Source of the DNA: CAZAGD01 sp964484485
Lineage (GTDB): Bacteria > Desulfobacterota > SM23-61
DNA length: 64,000 nucleotides
NCBI GenBank assembly: GCA_964484485.1
Contig: CAZAGD010000043.1
Location: 1 to 64,000, forward strand
Direction: 5' to 3'
Shown: positions 42,613 through 51,282 of the stretch, piece by piece
How the letters are laid out: every line of letters begins with the position of its first letter
How positions within the stretch are numbered: the stretch's first letter is position 1
Position numbers and translations under genes: made by a program
The notes under the pieces: generated by a model
Database searches by the model: none
What the model was told of the DNA's origin: nothing
Seen by the model: the letters and a program-made list of their open reading frames with translations, nothing else

Positions 42613-43683
42613 TTACTTTTTTGCTTCCCATTCTTTTATTCTTTTTCTCTCTTCTTCCAAAGCTTTGTTTTGCCAAGCTTCATGTTCGGGAGTCCATTTC
42701 CCTTTTTCTTGAGCATACTTAATAAGGCCTTTATGGAAAGGAATAAAGATCGGCTTATTGAGGTCTAAAGTAATTTCCAGAGACCACTCTTCAGTAGAAG
42801 GCTTGCTAACATCTTTGTAAAGATCCCGACCTTCAACTAAAGCTTTGACAATTGTATAGATCACCATTTCGTCAACAGTTTCATAGGTAGTTAAAGAATA
42901 CGGATAATAGGCAAGCCACTTGTAACCTCCTTCTCCCAGAGCTCCATAGTTTGCCCAAATCGGAAAGGCCATGAAGGGCGCAAATTTCTTCATTCGTTCC
43001 CAGGCTTCTTTGTCTTTCTGATCCATAGGTAAGTAACGCAGTCCATAAGGAGCAGATTCCCATTCTTTCATGATGGGAGTAACCGGGCAGGCGTGGCAGG
43101 CATCGGCCGCCTTTTCCATAACCATTTTTATTCCCGCTATATATCCAGCGGCTTTAACTAACACAACATCTTCTTTCCGTAAGTTTCCATAAGCTAAAAG
43201 GGCAGGGACAGTTAAAGAAAAAAGGCCGGGAGGATAAGCAACTCTTTTGCCCTTTAAGTCAGCCCAGCTCTTAATTCCCGAGTCACCTCGTACGGCCATT
43301 CCGTGATGGATAACATTGCCAGCAAAAACTAATCTAATATTTTGTGGTCCCCAATCTTTAGCAGCAAATTCTTCTAATCCATTACTGACAAAATATAGTG
43401 TGGCCGCCGTGAGGATAGAAACTTCAGCCTCACCCTTTCTTATAGGCAGAAGCCTCCCCACATCTGTATCTGCTGGTGTGGGGCGAGCTTTAATACCGGT
43501 CTTCTTTTCGATGGTATCTGAAAAAGCAGTAGCTAAAATATTACCAAGAGATCCTATAGGGTAGCCCGTAATAGTTATAACTTTCGGTAACTTAGAAGGA
43601 GCAGAACTTGAGATGGAAATAAAGACTAAAAATATTGCGGATAAAGTCAAAGCTGTACAAAAAACTAAAACCTTCTTTTTCAT
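42613..43683 (-). CDS. TAXI family TRAP solute-binding protein (paralog B)
   Basis: 356 aa. Signal peptide through about SSSA (residue 28). The mature part starts VITITGYPIGSLGNILATAF, then TPADTDVGRLLPIRKGEAEVS, WGPQNIRLVFAGN and SWADLKGKRVAYPPG, with a charged C-terminal helix (WQNKALEEERKRIKEWEAKK). A strong AAAGGAGGTGC site precedes the ATG. It forms an operon with the permease at 40638. The ligand is unknown and probably differs from that of paralog A, since the pocket-facing segments have diverged. Confidence 0.93.
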   Translation of the reverse strand: MKKKVLVFCTALTLSAIFLVFISISSSAPSKLPKVITITGYPIGSLGNILATAFSDTIEKKTGIKARPTPADTDVGRLLPIRKGEAEVSILTAATLYFVSNGLEEFAAKDWGPQNIRLVFAGNVIHHGMAVRGDSGIKSWADLKGKRVAYPPGLFSLTVPALLAYGNLRKEDVVLVKAAGYIAGIKMVMEKAADACHACPVTPIMKEWESAPYGLRYLPMDQKDKEAWERMKKFAPFMAFPIWANYGALGEGGYKWLAYYPYSLTTYETVDEMVIYTIVKALVEGRDLYKDVSKPSTEEWSLEITLDLNKPIFIPFHKGLIKYAQEKGKWTPEHEAWQNKALEEERKRIKEWEAKK

Positions 43684-43880
43684 AATAGCACCTCCCTTTT
43701 TTTGTTCCCCTTCTTAGATAGGACTGCTTATAAAAGCATTCCTGAAGGGCGACATCGCCTTTCGTATAAAAGAGTACATCTTTTCTTGTTAAGGAAATTT
43801 TTGTTTTTTGATAAATTGGCGCCCTGCTCAAAATTGATAAAAATTATGCTGATAGTTGAACTTTTCAAATTTTTTGAATA

Positions 43881-43908
43881 TTAATATTTAAAACCCCCAA
43901 CTTGTCAA
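43881..43908 (-). promoter_or_regulatory. promoter of TAXI-TRAP unit B
   Basis: On the minus strand: TTGACA (43903-43908), a 16-bp spacer and TATTAA (43881-43886). It is 12 bp from the end of miniature element copy 4. Confidence 0.5.
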
Positions 43909-43911
43909 GAG

Positions 43912-44112
43912 GATTTTTGACTGACCGTCGAACAGTTTTATTTTTCGCTCCCAAATGTGACTGAGCGGAAGGGGGAGAGGCGAAATTAAATAGCTCCTTA
44001 TCTTCCCCCCCCTGCCTATAAAAAAATAAGTGCCTTATTTTAATGAGCTTTTCCCCCTCCTGCCCTGAATTGCGCTGAAATCTAAAAAGTGATCGACGGT
44101 CAGGATTTTGGA
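43912..44112 (+). mobile_element. miniature inverted-repeat element, copy 4 (183 bp plus 9-bp target duplications)
   Basis: The element is 43921-44103. The left end is CTGACCGTCGAACAGTTTT and the right end AAAAAGTGATCGACGGTCAG. It has internal GAGAGGCGAAATTAAA and TTATTTTAATGAG blocks shared with copies 3 and 5 but lacks their middle. Flanks GATTTTTGA and GATTTTGGA match at 8 of 9 positions. Confidence 0.88.
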
Positions 44113-44408
44113 GACCTCTGAAAAATCCATTTTATTGTCCCTCCTGGGCAGCAGGCGTTAACCAGCATCTGGCGATTATTTGATCCAAGATTGGCCAAGA
44201 ATGGACATATTTCTGCCTTAAACACTTTTTCGGAGATCACCCAAAAATTGATTGCCAACTAAAATTTTTTTTTAAGAAATTTAATCTGGCAAAAGTCAGT
44301 TAATAGACATTATTAAAAAGCAACCCTGGCGAAGCACAGTTTGAAAAATGGTTGAGTTCGTTGATGCAGATTTTGAATACTTTATAATAAAATAAAGGCC
44401 TTTTAATA

Positions 44409-45650
44409 TCAAATTATTTTTTCTTTTTTCAAATGCTCGAATTCCTCTTTAGAGAGTTTCAATAATCCCAGATAAATTTTCTCATTATGTTGGCCAAGCA
44501 AAGGGGCAGGGCAGGGGAAATCTGCCGGGAGTTCATAAAAACGAATAGGGAAGCCAGCGGCTTTCACGCCAGTAGGTCCACAAAGGGGGTGCCATAGCTC
44601 CTGGATCATTCCCCGCGATTGCAATTGGGGATCTTGTAATACTTCCTTTATTTCCAATACTGGGTCGCAAGGGACTTTTTTATTCCGCAAAATCCTTAGG
44701 GCTTCTTCTGTGGTATATTTCTGAGACCACTCCACTACCATAGCCTCCACTTCATGGGCATTCTTCAATCGGTCCTCTACGTTGGCAAAGCGAGGATCAT
44801 TTAAACAGTCTTCTCTCCCGATGGCTTCCAAAAATATCTTCCATTGCTCATTGGAAAATACACAAATAGCAATATTTCCGTCCTTCGTCGGGAATGTACT
44901 CCAGGGAACTGCCCTGGGGTTCCGATTTCCTTGCCGAGTAGGAATACCGTTAGCCACAAGAATATCTAAAGCTTCATCCATGATTAACGAAAAATTACAA
45001 TCCTGCATGGATATATCAATCCTTTCGCCATGGCCGGTTTTTTCGCGGGAAATTAAAGCTGCTAAGATTCCACTTAGTCCGTACAAAGCAGGAACCAAGT
45101 CACCAATCCACGCTCCACAGCGCAGGGGAGGACCATCTGGATATCCTGTTACTGCCATAATTCCGCTAGTTGCTTGAATAGTAAGATCAAAAGCTGGAAA
45201 ATCTCGATAGGGACCGCTTTGGCCATAGCCAGAGATGGAGCAAAAAATAATTTTGGGGTTTATGGTCTTTAATTTTGGGTAATCAATCCCGAAGCTTTCC
45301 ATGGTCCCGGGAACAAAATTTTCCAGGAGCACATCTGCTTTGGCGACTAAGAGTCGAAAAATTTCAATGCCGCGCTTACTTTTTAAATTGAGGGTGATAC
45401 TCTTTTTACCCCGGTTGCGCTTTAAATTGATGAGGGAGATATCTTCGGCAGTTCGACCTGCGAATCGGACGCCCTTTGGACCGGCGAAGGGAACTGTGAT
45501 TCGGGTGGGGTCACCGATGCCGGGGCGTTCCACTTTTATGACCTCGGCTCCCATGGCTGCAAGTTGCATGCTCAAAAAAGGACCGGACAGCCAGGAGGTT
45601 AAATCGATCACGCGGATTCCTTCTAAATGTTTTGTTATAGAGGGTTTCAT
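44409..45650 (-). CDS. CaiB/BaiF family CoA-transferase
   Basis: 413 aa, class III CoA-transferase. N-terminal GIRVIDLTSWLSGPFLSMQLAAMGAEVIKVE in pieces, then NLKRNRGKKSITLNL. The catalytic Asp is in FPAFDLTIQATSG, followed by GEWIGDL-like text (GAWIGDLVPALYG) and the C-terminal domain ending PLLGQHNEKIY. It moves CoA between acyl donors and free acids, which activates imported carboxylates. AAGGAG precedes the ATG. It lies upstream of the TAXI-TRAP genes on the same strand, although 725 bp separate them. The substrate is unknown. Confidence 0.92.
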   Translation of the reverse strand: MKPSITKHLEGIRVIDLTSWLSGPFLSMQLAAMGAEVIKVERPGIGDPTRITVPFAGPKGVRFAGRTAEDISLINLKRNRGKKSITLNLKSKRGIEIFRLLVAKADVLLENFVPGTMESFGIDYPKLKTINPKIIFCSISGYGQSGPYRDFPAFDLTIQATSGIMAVTGYPDGPPLRCGAWIGDLVPALYGLSGILAALISREKTGHGERIDISMQDCNFSLIMDEALDILVANGIPTRQGNRNPRAVPWSTFPTKDGNIAICVFSNEQWKIFLEAIGREDCLNDPRFANVEDRLKNAHEVEAMVVEWSQKYTTEEALRILRNKKVPCDPVLEIKEVLQDPQLQSRGMIQELWHPLCGPTGVKAAGFPIRFYELPADFPCPAPLLGQHNEKIYLGLLKLSKEEFEHLKKEKII

Positions 45651-46056
45651 CGATTGATTACTCCTTAAATAAATTTATTAAAAAGCCGAGTAAGGGTCGC
45701 TTTATCCTTTAATACCACTAAAACCACCAATACCCAGAGTCACTCGTTTTAAAAATTGTCATTATTAGACTAAATTAATTCAATTATAAGACAAGATTTT
45801 ATTAAAGCCAATCAAAGGCTTATATTCTTTAAGTGATACCATTTCATAGTAGATTATGCCCGCGAAGCTTCTTCCAGCATCCTTTTAGCGGAGAACATGC
45901 ATCCAGATATTAAAAAAGTTAAAAAATTTGAGGACTAGATTCCTGATAGCGGAAGAACGACTTCATCTTCCACATGGCGAGAAACTCTAAACGGAGGGAG
46001 AGGGTGAAGCGGAAGCTAAAGTTCAAAGGTAAAAGGCAAAAATTTCTACCTGTCAT
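45651..46056. other. 406-bp gap, nothing recognised
   Basis: AT-rich sequence between CaiB and a lipoprotein gene. I see no ORF with a start signal, RNA gene or repeat shared with the rest of the window. Confidence 0.5.
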
Positions 46057-46485
46057 TCAATCATCCCATTTTTTCCCTTTGCCCTTATCCTTTTTCTTAA
46101 AATGACCTGGAGGATAATGTTTAATTACGTGAGGGTGGTGGACATAAGGACGGTCAACGTCCATTTCTAAGCTAATATATTCATTGGCAATAATTCGAAT
46201 TCCTGAGGGGAGACTAGCGGATACTTGCCATGCTCCTCCTTGATAATAAAAATATATTCTTCTGCCCACATCAAAATATACTTGGACCTCAGGATAATAA
46301 TAATAAACGTATTTTACTCTATAACCATGAGCTGGAGCCCATGGTGGTGGAGCAGGCTTAGCTGGGGTAGGCGGAGGGGGAGATTGAACGGCTACCTGAC
46401 GCTCTCCAATTGTAAGTGAGCAGCCCGTATTAAGCAATAAACTCAACCCGCCAAGGGCAAAAATTATTAAAAATATTTTTTTCAT
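46057..46485 (-). CDS. small lipoprotein with Pro-rich linker and Tyr-rich beta region
   Basis: 142 aa. Signal peptide with lipobox LNTGC (Cys22). A proline linker (VQSPPPPTPAKPAPPPW) follows, then a compact region YVYYYYPEVQVYFDVGRRIYFYYQGG and WQVSASLPSGIRI, and a His/Lys-rich tail (HHPHVIKHYPPGHFKKK). The pattern of a tyrosine-rich strand pair followed by YPPGH recurs in uncharacterised lipoproteins of related bacteria, as far as I recall. Probably an envelope protein; no function can be assigned. AACGGAGG stands before the ATG. Confidence 0.7.
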   Translation of the reverse strand: MKKIFLIIFALGGLSLLLNTGCSLTIGERQVAVQSPPPPTPAKPAPPPWAPAHGYRVKYVYYYYPEVQVYFDVGRRIYFYYQGGAWQVSASLPSGIRIIANEYISLEMDVDRPYVHHPHVIKHYPPGHFKKKDKGKGKKWDD

Positions 46486-46577
46486 TAAAACCTCCGTTAA
46501 TTTTGATAATAATTTTTATTATATCTTTTTGATTAAAACTTCGGCAAAAAGAGGGAAAAAATTTAAATTTCTTTTGA

Positions 46578-47741
46578 TCATCCTATATGGCTATTAAAAA
46601 TTATATCCATTCTAAAATGTTGCAGAATAGAAATAAAAGCCGGGTTCAGCAAAGGATCTGTCTTCATTCCTAACAAATGCGATATACAGGAGCAATCCGA
46701 AGAACCAAATCCAGGGATTTCCCATGAAGCAATCTTTTGGAGCTCCCCCGCGAGAGCGCATTCAATGTCCGTAGAAGATCTGATGGGAATGGCTTTATAA
46801 AATTGGGCTTGATTTAGAAAATAATCAATATGCCAAAAAAATTTTTTGTTTTGGCGCTGGTGGCGAGCGATTCTTTGGGACAAATTTTTTTTAGCCGAGC
46901 CCACATAAAGATAATAACCTGCGGGAAAGTGCCGAGGTCCAAGCTTACCAATGAGCAATTCTTTTTCCAAAGGCAAATAAAGTATTAAAATATAAGCGCC
47001 GCGATTTTTATTTTCCCTTTCCAAGATCGACCAAGGGATCTGGAGAAGTTCTATAGAAGAAATTTTTGAAAAATTATCCTGCAACTTGATCGCTAAAGGG
47101 AGGATAGATATTTCTTCTTGGGCTTGGAAAAGTTCATGGGCGAATTCAGGATCGGTATGATACTCAGGAAGGAAATATTTGGCTGTGGGTGAAAAAATGA
47201 GGAAAAGAATGGCCCCTTCTTTTCCTTGCTTCGCCAACTCTCTTAATTCTTGAATGTGTTTTCTTCCGCGCCTGGTGACAGCATCTGGGAACATGGCTAC
47301 ATATTTTCCATAAAGGGTACAAGACTTCACTTCTAAGATGACCTCTCTTTTCCCTTTCTTTAAAAGAAAATCAAACCTGCTGTTGCCCCAGGAGTATTCT
47401 CTTTGTTGCACGCTAACCCCTTCCAGGCCGGGAATGAGATCATTTTGGATGAGAAAATCAACCAAATAGTTGGTAAGGTGGGTATTAATAAAAACAGGAT
47501 ACCCATCTCGTTCTGCAGCTATAGCAGTATAAGACAGCTTTCTATTTATATTTGTGGTTTTTTCAAAATAGATGGTAGCTCCGGGCCAAAGAAGTTCCCA
47601 GAGACGGCCGGGATTGGGCAAAAAGACCTCTATCTTTCTTCCCCTAAAAAGACACTGAATAACAAAGCGGTTAATTCTGCTTAAGAATTTAGCTTTTTCC
47701 AATGGCGGAAAAAATTCAGATTTTATTTGCCGTACTAGCAA
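46578..47741 (-). CDS. sfsA: SfsA nuclease fused to a DUF123 GIY-YIG domain
   Basis: 387 aa from TTG 47741 with AAGAGGGG upstream. Residues 1-237 are SfsA: FLSRINRFVIQC (OB-like N-terminus), LPNPGRLWELL, then the PD-(D/E)xK-type nuclease motif RFDFLL (122-127) and EVKS (137-140). Residues about 245-385 are a GIY-YIG fold of the DUF123 type: GAYILILYLPLE, GYYLYVGSAKKNLSQRIARHQR, FWHIDYFL, and FGSSDCSCISHL. SfsA alone is about 235 aa, so this is a two-nuclease fusion. Both families act on nucleic acid with poorly known physiology. Confidence 0.88.
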   Translation of the reverse strand: MLVRQIKSEFFPPLEKAKFLSRINRFVIQCLFRGRKIEVFLPNPGRLWELLWPGATIYFEKTTNINRKLSYTAIAAERDGYPVFINTHLTNYLVDFLIQNDLIPGLEGVSVQQREYSWGNSRFDFLLKKGKREVILEVKSCTLYGKYVAMFPDAVTRRGRKHIQELRELAKQGKEGAILFLIFSPTAKYFLPEYHTDPEFAHELFQAQEEISILPLAIKLQDNFSKISSIELLQIPWSILERENKNRGAYILILYLPLEKELLIGKLGPRHFPAGYYLYVGSAKKNLSQRIARHQRQNKKFFWHIDYFLNQAQFYKAIPIRSSTDIECALAGELQKIASWEIPGFGSSDCSCISHLLGMKTDPLLNPAFISILQHFRMDIIFNSHIG

Positions 47742-47828
47742 GGATGGCCCCTCTTAATTAATTTTTTGTTTAAGCCTATTTTTAATCTTAAAAGAAATGG
47801 GCGCAAAATAAAAGTATTCTCTTTAAAC

Positions 47829-47858
47829 TTGCTTTTAGTAAGGGAATCGTAATAAGAT
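47829..47858 (+). promoter_or_regulatory. promoter of the tRNA-Arg gene
   Basis: TTGCTT at 47829-47834, an 18-bp spacer and TAAGAT at 47853-47858, 21 bp before the tRNA. A fair match. Confidence 0.4.
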
Positions 47859-47879
47859 TATTTAAATTTAATCAAAAAT

Positions 47880-47953
47880 GCCCCCGTAGCTCAGGTGGAT
47901 AGAGCAAGGGATTCCTAATCCCTGTGCCGCGTGTTCGAGTCACGCCGGGGGCA
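47880..47953 (+). tRNA. tRNA-Arg (CCT anticodon)
   Basis: 74 nt. Acceptor GCCCCCG pairs with CGGGGGC, discriminator A; D arm AGCTCAGGTGGATAGAGC; anticodon stem AGGGA/TCCCT around TTCCTAA (anticodon CCT); T arm GCGTG-TTCGAGT-CACGC. CCA is not encoded (CTC follows), so the CCA-adding enzyme is needed, unlike the tRNA-Met above. Confidence 0.95.
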
Positions 47954-48004
47954 CTCGTCTCCAAGAAATAATAAAAATTTATTTAGGCCAAGAGAAAGAG
48001 AGGA

Positions 48005-48706
48005 ATGAACTTGGCTGAAAAATATCAATTGCCCAGACGAGATTTTTTTAAAATCACAGCTGGCGCTTTGGGAATTTGGATTAGTGCTGACCGTGTTTCT
48101 TCCTCCATCGCCCAAACCAAAGAAGAAACCTGGCCCAAAAAAATTAGTAAAGAGGTCCAGCGGCTACTTAAAGAAATGGAAGCTCAAAGTAGTCGGTATT
48201 GGAGCGTACCTAAGAAGGATGGACAATTTTTAAATTTTTTTATAAGGGCGATGAAGGCTAAACAAGTTTTGGAAGTAGGTACTTCCCAGGGATATTCGGC
48301 AATTTGGATGGGCTTAGCTTTAAAAGAAACAGGGGGGCACTTAACTACTATTGAAATAGGAAAGAGCCGGTATGAATTGGCCAAAAAATATGTAAACCAG
48401 GCCGGCCTCTCCACCCACATCACTCTTATCAATGGAGATGCGCACCAAGAGATCATTAAACTAAGGGGTCCTTTTGATTTTGTTTTTCTTGATGCCGATA
48501 AAGAAGGGCAGGTAGATTATTTTCAAAAGCTCTATCCTCATAAAATTTTGCCTGGGGGAGTAATTGCCGTCCATAATGCCATCCAATACGCCAAATCCAT
48601 GCAAGACTACTTAGATTTAGTCCGGCATCATCCCAATTTTGATAGCATAATCGTGAGTGCCACTCTGGAAGATGGTTTTTCCCTCAGTTATCGCTTACCC
48701 ACTTAG
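48005..48706 (+). CDS. O-methyltransferase-like protein with a Tat signal peptide
   Basis: 233 aa. The N-terminus has a twin-arginine motif (PRRDFFKITAGALG) and a hydrophobic stretch, a Tat export signal, ending near SIAQ. The remainder is a class I SAM methyltransferase of the caffeoyl-CoA O-methyltransferase type: VLEVGTSQGYSAIWMG (SAM motif I), TTIEIGKSRYELA, and FVFLDADKEGQVDYF. SAM is cytoplasmic, so a periplasmic location is odd. It may have lost methyltransfer, bind another ligand, or fold in the cytoplasm with the signal serving another purpose. GAGAGGA precedes the ATG. Confidence 0.82.
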   Translation: MNLAEKYQLPRRDFFKITAGALGIWISADRVSSSIAQTKEETWPKKISKEVQRLLKEMEAQSSRYWSVPKKDGQFLNFFIRAMKAKQVLEVGTSQGYSAIWMGLALKETGGHLTTIEIGKSRYELAKKYVNQAGLSTHITLINGDAHQEIIKLRGPFDFVFLDADKEGQVDYFQKLYPHKILPGGVIAVHNAIQYAKSMQDYLDLVRHHPNFDSIIVSATLEDGFSLSYRLPT

Positions 48707-49050
48707 AATTATTACTCGGAGCAATTAAATATTTACAGTTATCACCCTCACCTTCCTCCATGGTGATGGTCTTATCGACTTCCCCGAATGAGACTGGGTC
48801 GTAATTCGAAATAAGAAAGGAAATCAAATGAGGTAAGGGATAAAACCTTGCCCTCCAAATCTGGTCTATTGCCCATCTCGTAATTTCATAACTCCCCCTT
48901 CTCCCCCTCTTACTTTAAGAGGGGGTGGGGGGGCGTTAAACCCTTGCGCCATGAATTATATTTAGCAAGCGGCAAGCTGAATCTGCATCAAGATGTCATT
49001 CATTTTATGCTCCCATTAACAATTCCCAAAAATTATTCTTTCTTCGGTTT
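48707..49050. other. 344-bp gap with two dispersed repeats
   Basis: Repeat R2 at 48717-48808 and the palindromic CCCCCTCTTACTTTAAGAGG (about 48903-48922, flanked by CTCCCCCTTCT and GGGTGGGGG). No gene is evident. Confidence 0.6.
48717..48808 (+). repeat. 91-bp dispersed repeat R2, copy 2
   Basis: Begins CGGAGCAATTAAATATTTAC 11 bp after the methyltransferase stop and ends TGGGTCGTAATT. It aligns with the minus strand of 36891-36981. Confidence 0.8.
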
Positions 49051-50160
49051 TTACCTAAAAGAGGGCCAGAATTCGCGGAGAAGAAATTTAAGCTCTTTTA
49101 TCATCTCTATAGTATATTTTAAAGGTCCGTTCTTAGGGGGTTTAGATGGCCAAGGCAGAGGCTCTGCTAAAGGCCAAGGGAAATTCGCCAAACCGGTCAA
49201 TAAAGCAAGCCAAGCATAAGGTAAAATCTCTTTGTTATAGCCTGAACCGATCATGTCAATAACCCTACCTTGGCAAATATTATCGGCCAGCTCCCGCACT
49301 GTTTGGCCAATCATCGAAAATCCTTTCACTGTTAAACCTAAATTAGTTAACTGATCAGAAAGATGAGGATCAGATCCGCCATTCCTTATAATAATTTGGG
49401 GCTGAAAATCAAAAACAACGGGTTTAACGATTTCGGCCAACACTAAGGCATAGCATTGGTCATCAGCTCCAGGAGGCATGGGCATATTAATGGTATAGCC
49501 TCGGCCCTCTTTTTCACCGAGTTGATGGATGAAACCAGTTCCCGGATATAGCGTCCGGGGGTCTTGATGAATATCGAGGAAAAGGACGCCGGGGTCTTCA
49601 TAAAAATATTCAGCCGTCCCATTACCGGCATGAGCATCGGTATCCAAAATTAAAATTTTTTCCCACTTATAAATTTTTTGCAAATATTTGGCGGCAAAGG
49701 CGACGTCATTATATATACAAAACCCTTCGCCTCTATTTGGCTTGGCATGGTGCAGACCACCGCCCAAGGAGACCACTTTGGTATATTGATTAGTAGCTAT
49801 TAAATCACAGGCTTTTTTAGCCTGGCCCACAATCAGTCGGGCTGCCTCTTCCACCTTTCCGGGGCGGCCCACTGGGCGATTGTCTCCGGTATGGAACTGA
49901 AAGAAACGGCTATTATAATCCTGCCCCAGATTAGCCATTTTGAAATAGTAAGTGGTAAATTCGATATATTCTTTTTGACAGATAAGCAACAGGTCTTTTT
50001 CTTCTGCCCAATCCGCTTCCAAGAATTTGTAAATTCCTTTACTGGGAAATTTTTCTCTCAAAAATTGGGGAAATATTTGGTAGCGGTCACCTCGAAAGGG
50101 ATGACCAGGTCCGAAGTCGTACTCTTTTAATTCTTCGCGGTAAAGGATGGGCAAAGTCAT
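49051..50160 (-). CDS. histone-deacetylase-family (AcuC-like) amidohydrolase
   Basis: 369 aa, arginase/deacetylase fold. The catalytic set is visible: GGGLHHAKPNRGEGFCIYND (tandem His), DTDAHAGNGTAEYF (Asp and His zinc ligands), and the third ligand in RNGGSDPHLSDQL. It would remove acetyl groups from lysine of a protein or from a small amine. It is the last gene of an operon with spmB, spmA and an LD-carboxypeptidase (17-bp gap to spmB). AcuC in other bacteria regulates acetyl-CoA synthetase; no acs is nearby. Confidence 0.88.
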   Translation of the reverse strand: MTLPILYREELKEYDFGPGHPFRGDRYQIFPQFLREKFPSKGIYKFLEADWAEEKDLLLICQKEYIEFTTYYFKMANLGQDYNSRFFQFHTGDNRPVGRPGKVEEAARLIVGQAKKACDLIATNQYTKVVSLGGGLHHAKPNRGEGFCIYNDVAFAAKYLQKIYKWEKILILDTDAHAGNGTAEYFYEDPGVLFLDIHQDPRTLYPGTGFIHQLGEKEGRGYTINMPMPPGADDQCYALVLAEIVKPVVFDFQPQIIIRNGGSDPHLSDQLTNLGLTVKGFSMIGQTVRELADNICQGRVIDMIGSGYNKEILPYAWLALLTGLANFPWPLAEPLPWPSKPPKNGPLKYTIEMIKELKFLLREFWPSFR

Positions 50161-50176
50161 AATTAGCGTTTTCCCT

Positions 50177-50710
50177 TTAATTGTAAAAAAAGAGCTTTAC
50201 GATGATAATTGCCAATATAATGCCCATGAGGTCAGCAATAACACAAACGGGAATTAAATAGCGCGTCTTTTTAATTCCTACGGCACCCAGATAGATGGCC
50301 AAGACATAGAAAGTGGTTTCCGCACTGCCCATGATTACGGCCGCAATTCTGCTGGCCAGAGAATCTGGGCCTGTATTTTTCACAATATCTGTAAACAATC
50401 CCAGAGCAGCACTGCCCGACAACGGCTTAATAAAGGAGATAGAAATAATCTCGAAGGGTAAGTTAAAAAAGTTGCTGACTCCCCGGAAAATTTCTTGTCC
50501 TAAATTAAATGCTCCCGAGGCCTGGAAAGCTTTGACAGCAACAAAAATGGCCAACACATAAGGGAAGATACGCAGGGTTACATTTATTCCTTCTTTGGCC
50601 CCATTAACGAAACAATCATAAACTTTTACCTTTTTAAAGAAAGCATAAGAGACTATCGAGAAGATGAAAATTGGAATAATAAGTTGAGAGATAAAATGCA
50701 CAATATTCAT
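50177..50710 (-). CDS. spmB: spore-maturation protein B family membrane protein
   Basis: 177 aa with about five hydrophobic segments, a nucleoside-recognition (Gate) domain protein. SpmB hallmarks: DCFVNGAKEGINVTLRIFPYVLAI, PLSGSAALGLFTDIVKNTGPDSLASRIA in pieces, and GSAETTFYVLAIYLGAVGIKKTRY. In Bacillus SpmA and SpmB are needed for spore core dehydration, but the pair occurs in many non-sporing bacteria where its role is unknown. Its ATG overlaps the spmA stop. Confidence 0.93.
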   Translation of the reverse strand: MNIVHFISQLIIPIFIFSIVSYAFFKKVKVYDCFVNGAKEGINVTLRIFPYVLAIFVAVKAFQASGAFNLGQEIFRGVSNFFNLPFEIISISFIKPLSGSAALGLFTDIVKNTGPDSLASRIAAVIMGSAETTFYVLAIYLGAVGIKKTRYLIPVCVIADLMGIILAIIIVKLFFYN

Positions 50711-51282
50711 TTTAAGATCTTGCGAAATAAAAATAAGATTCCTATGGCCAATATCGCGGAAATGAAGGTAGATAAAATTGTTGGCCCTACGATAAGAGAG
50801 GCCTTAGGAGAACCGAAATCAGAAAGAATGCCTATTACCGAAAAAGGGATGAGCTGAATACTGGCCGTATTAATGACGATAAAAAGCATCATTTCGAAAG
50901 TTAAAGTTTCCTTATCGTTATTTAATGTTTGGAGATCTTGCATGGCCTTGATGCCTAAAGGAGTAGCCGCATTTCCTAAGCCAAAAAAATTTGCTAAAAA
51001 ATTAAGTGTAATGGAAGTGATGGCGGGGTGGTTAGCAGGAATTTTCTTAAAAAGGGCACAAATCAAAGGTTGGAAAGCGCGAGCTAAACTGTAAATAAGG
51101 CCGGATTCTTCGATTATTTTAGTTATGCCCAACCACAGAGAAATAATTCCCCCAAGAAAAAGAGAGATCTCTACGGCTGCTTTGGCCCCCTCAAAAAAAG
51201 ATTTAGTTAGCTCCTCCAGGCGGCCATTTATTAAAGAAACAATTACACTGACGAAGAGCAATAAAAACCATACCGTATTCAT
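50707..51282 (-). CDS. spmA: spore-maturation protein A family membrane protein
   Basis: 191 aa, hydrophobic, with the SpmA pattern FFEGAKAAVEISLFLGGIISLWLGI, NHPAITSITLNFLANFFGLGNAATPLGIKAM in pieces, and FVINTASIQLIPFSVIGI. It overlaps spmB (4 bp) and the LD-carboxypeptidase gene (4 bp), so all are co-translated. Association with a peptidoglycan-recycling enzyme suggests a wall- or precursor-related transport role. Confidence 0.93.
   Translation of the reverse strand: MNTVWFLLLFVSVIVSLINGRLEELTKSFFEGAKAAVEISLFLGGIISLWLGITKIIEESGLIYSLARAFQPLICALFKKIPANHPAITSITLNFLANFFGLGNAATPLGIKAMQDLQTLNNDKETLTFEMMLFIVINTASIQLIPFSVIGILSDFGSPKASLIVGPTILSTFISAILAIGILFLFRKILK

Larger units (their letters stand above)
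43684..44408. other. 725-bp gap with promoter and miniature element
   Basis: Holds the promoter of TAXI-TRAP unit B (43881-43908) and miniature element copy 4 (43921-44103). In the 300 bp after it I see only AT-rich DNA with a degenerate GGAGACCTCTGAAAAA fragment that resembles text near 30463. Confidence 0.5.
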
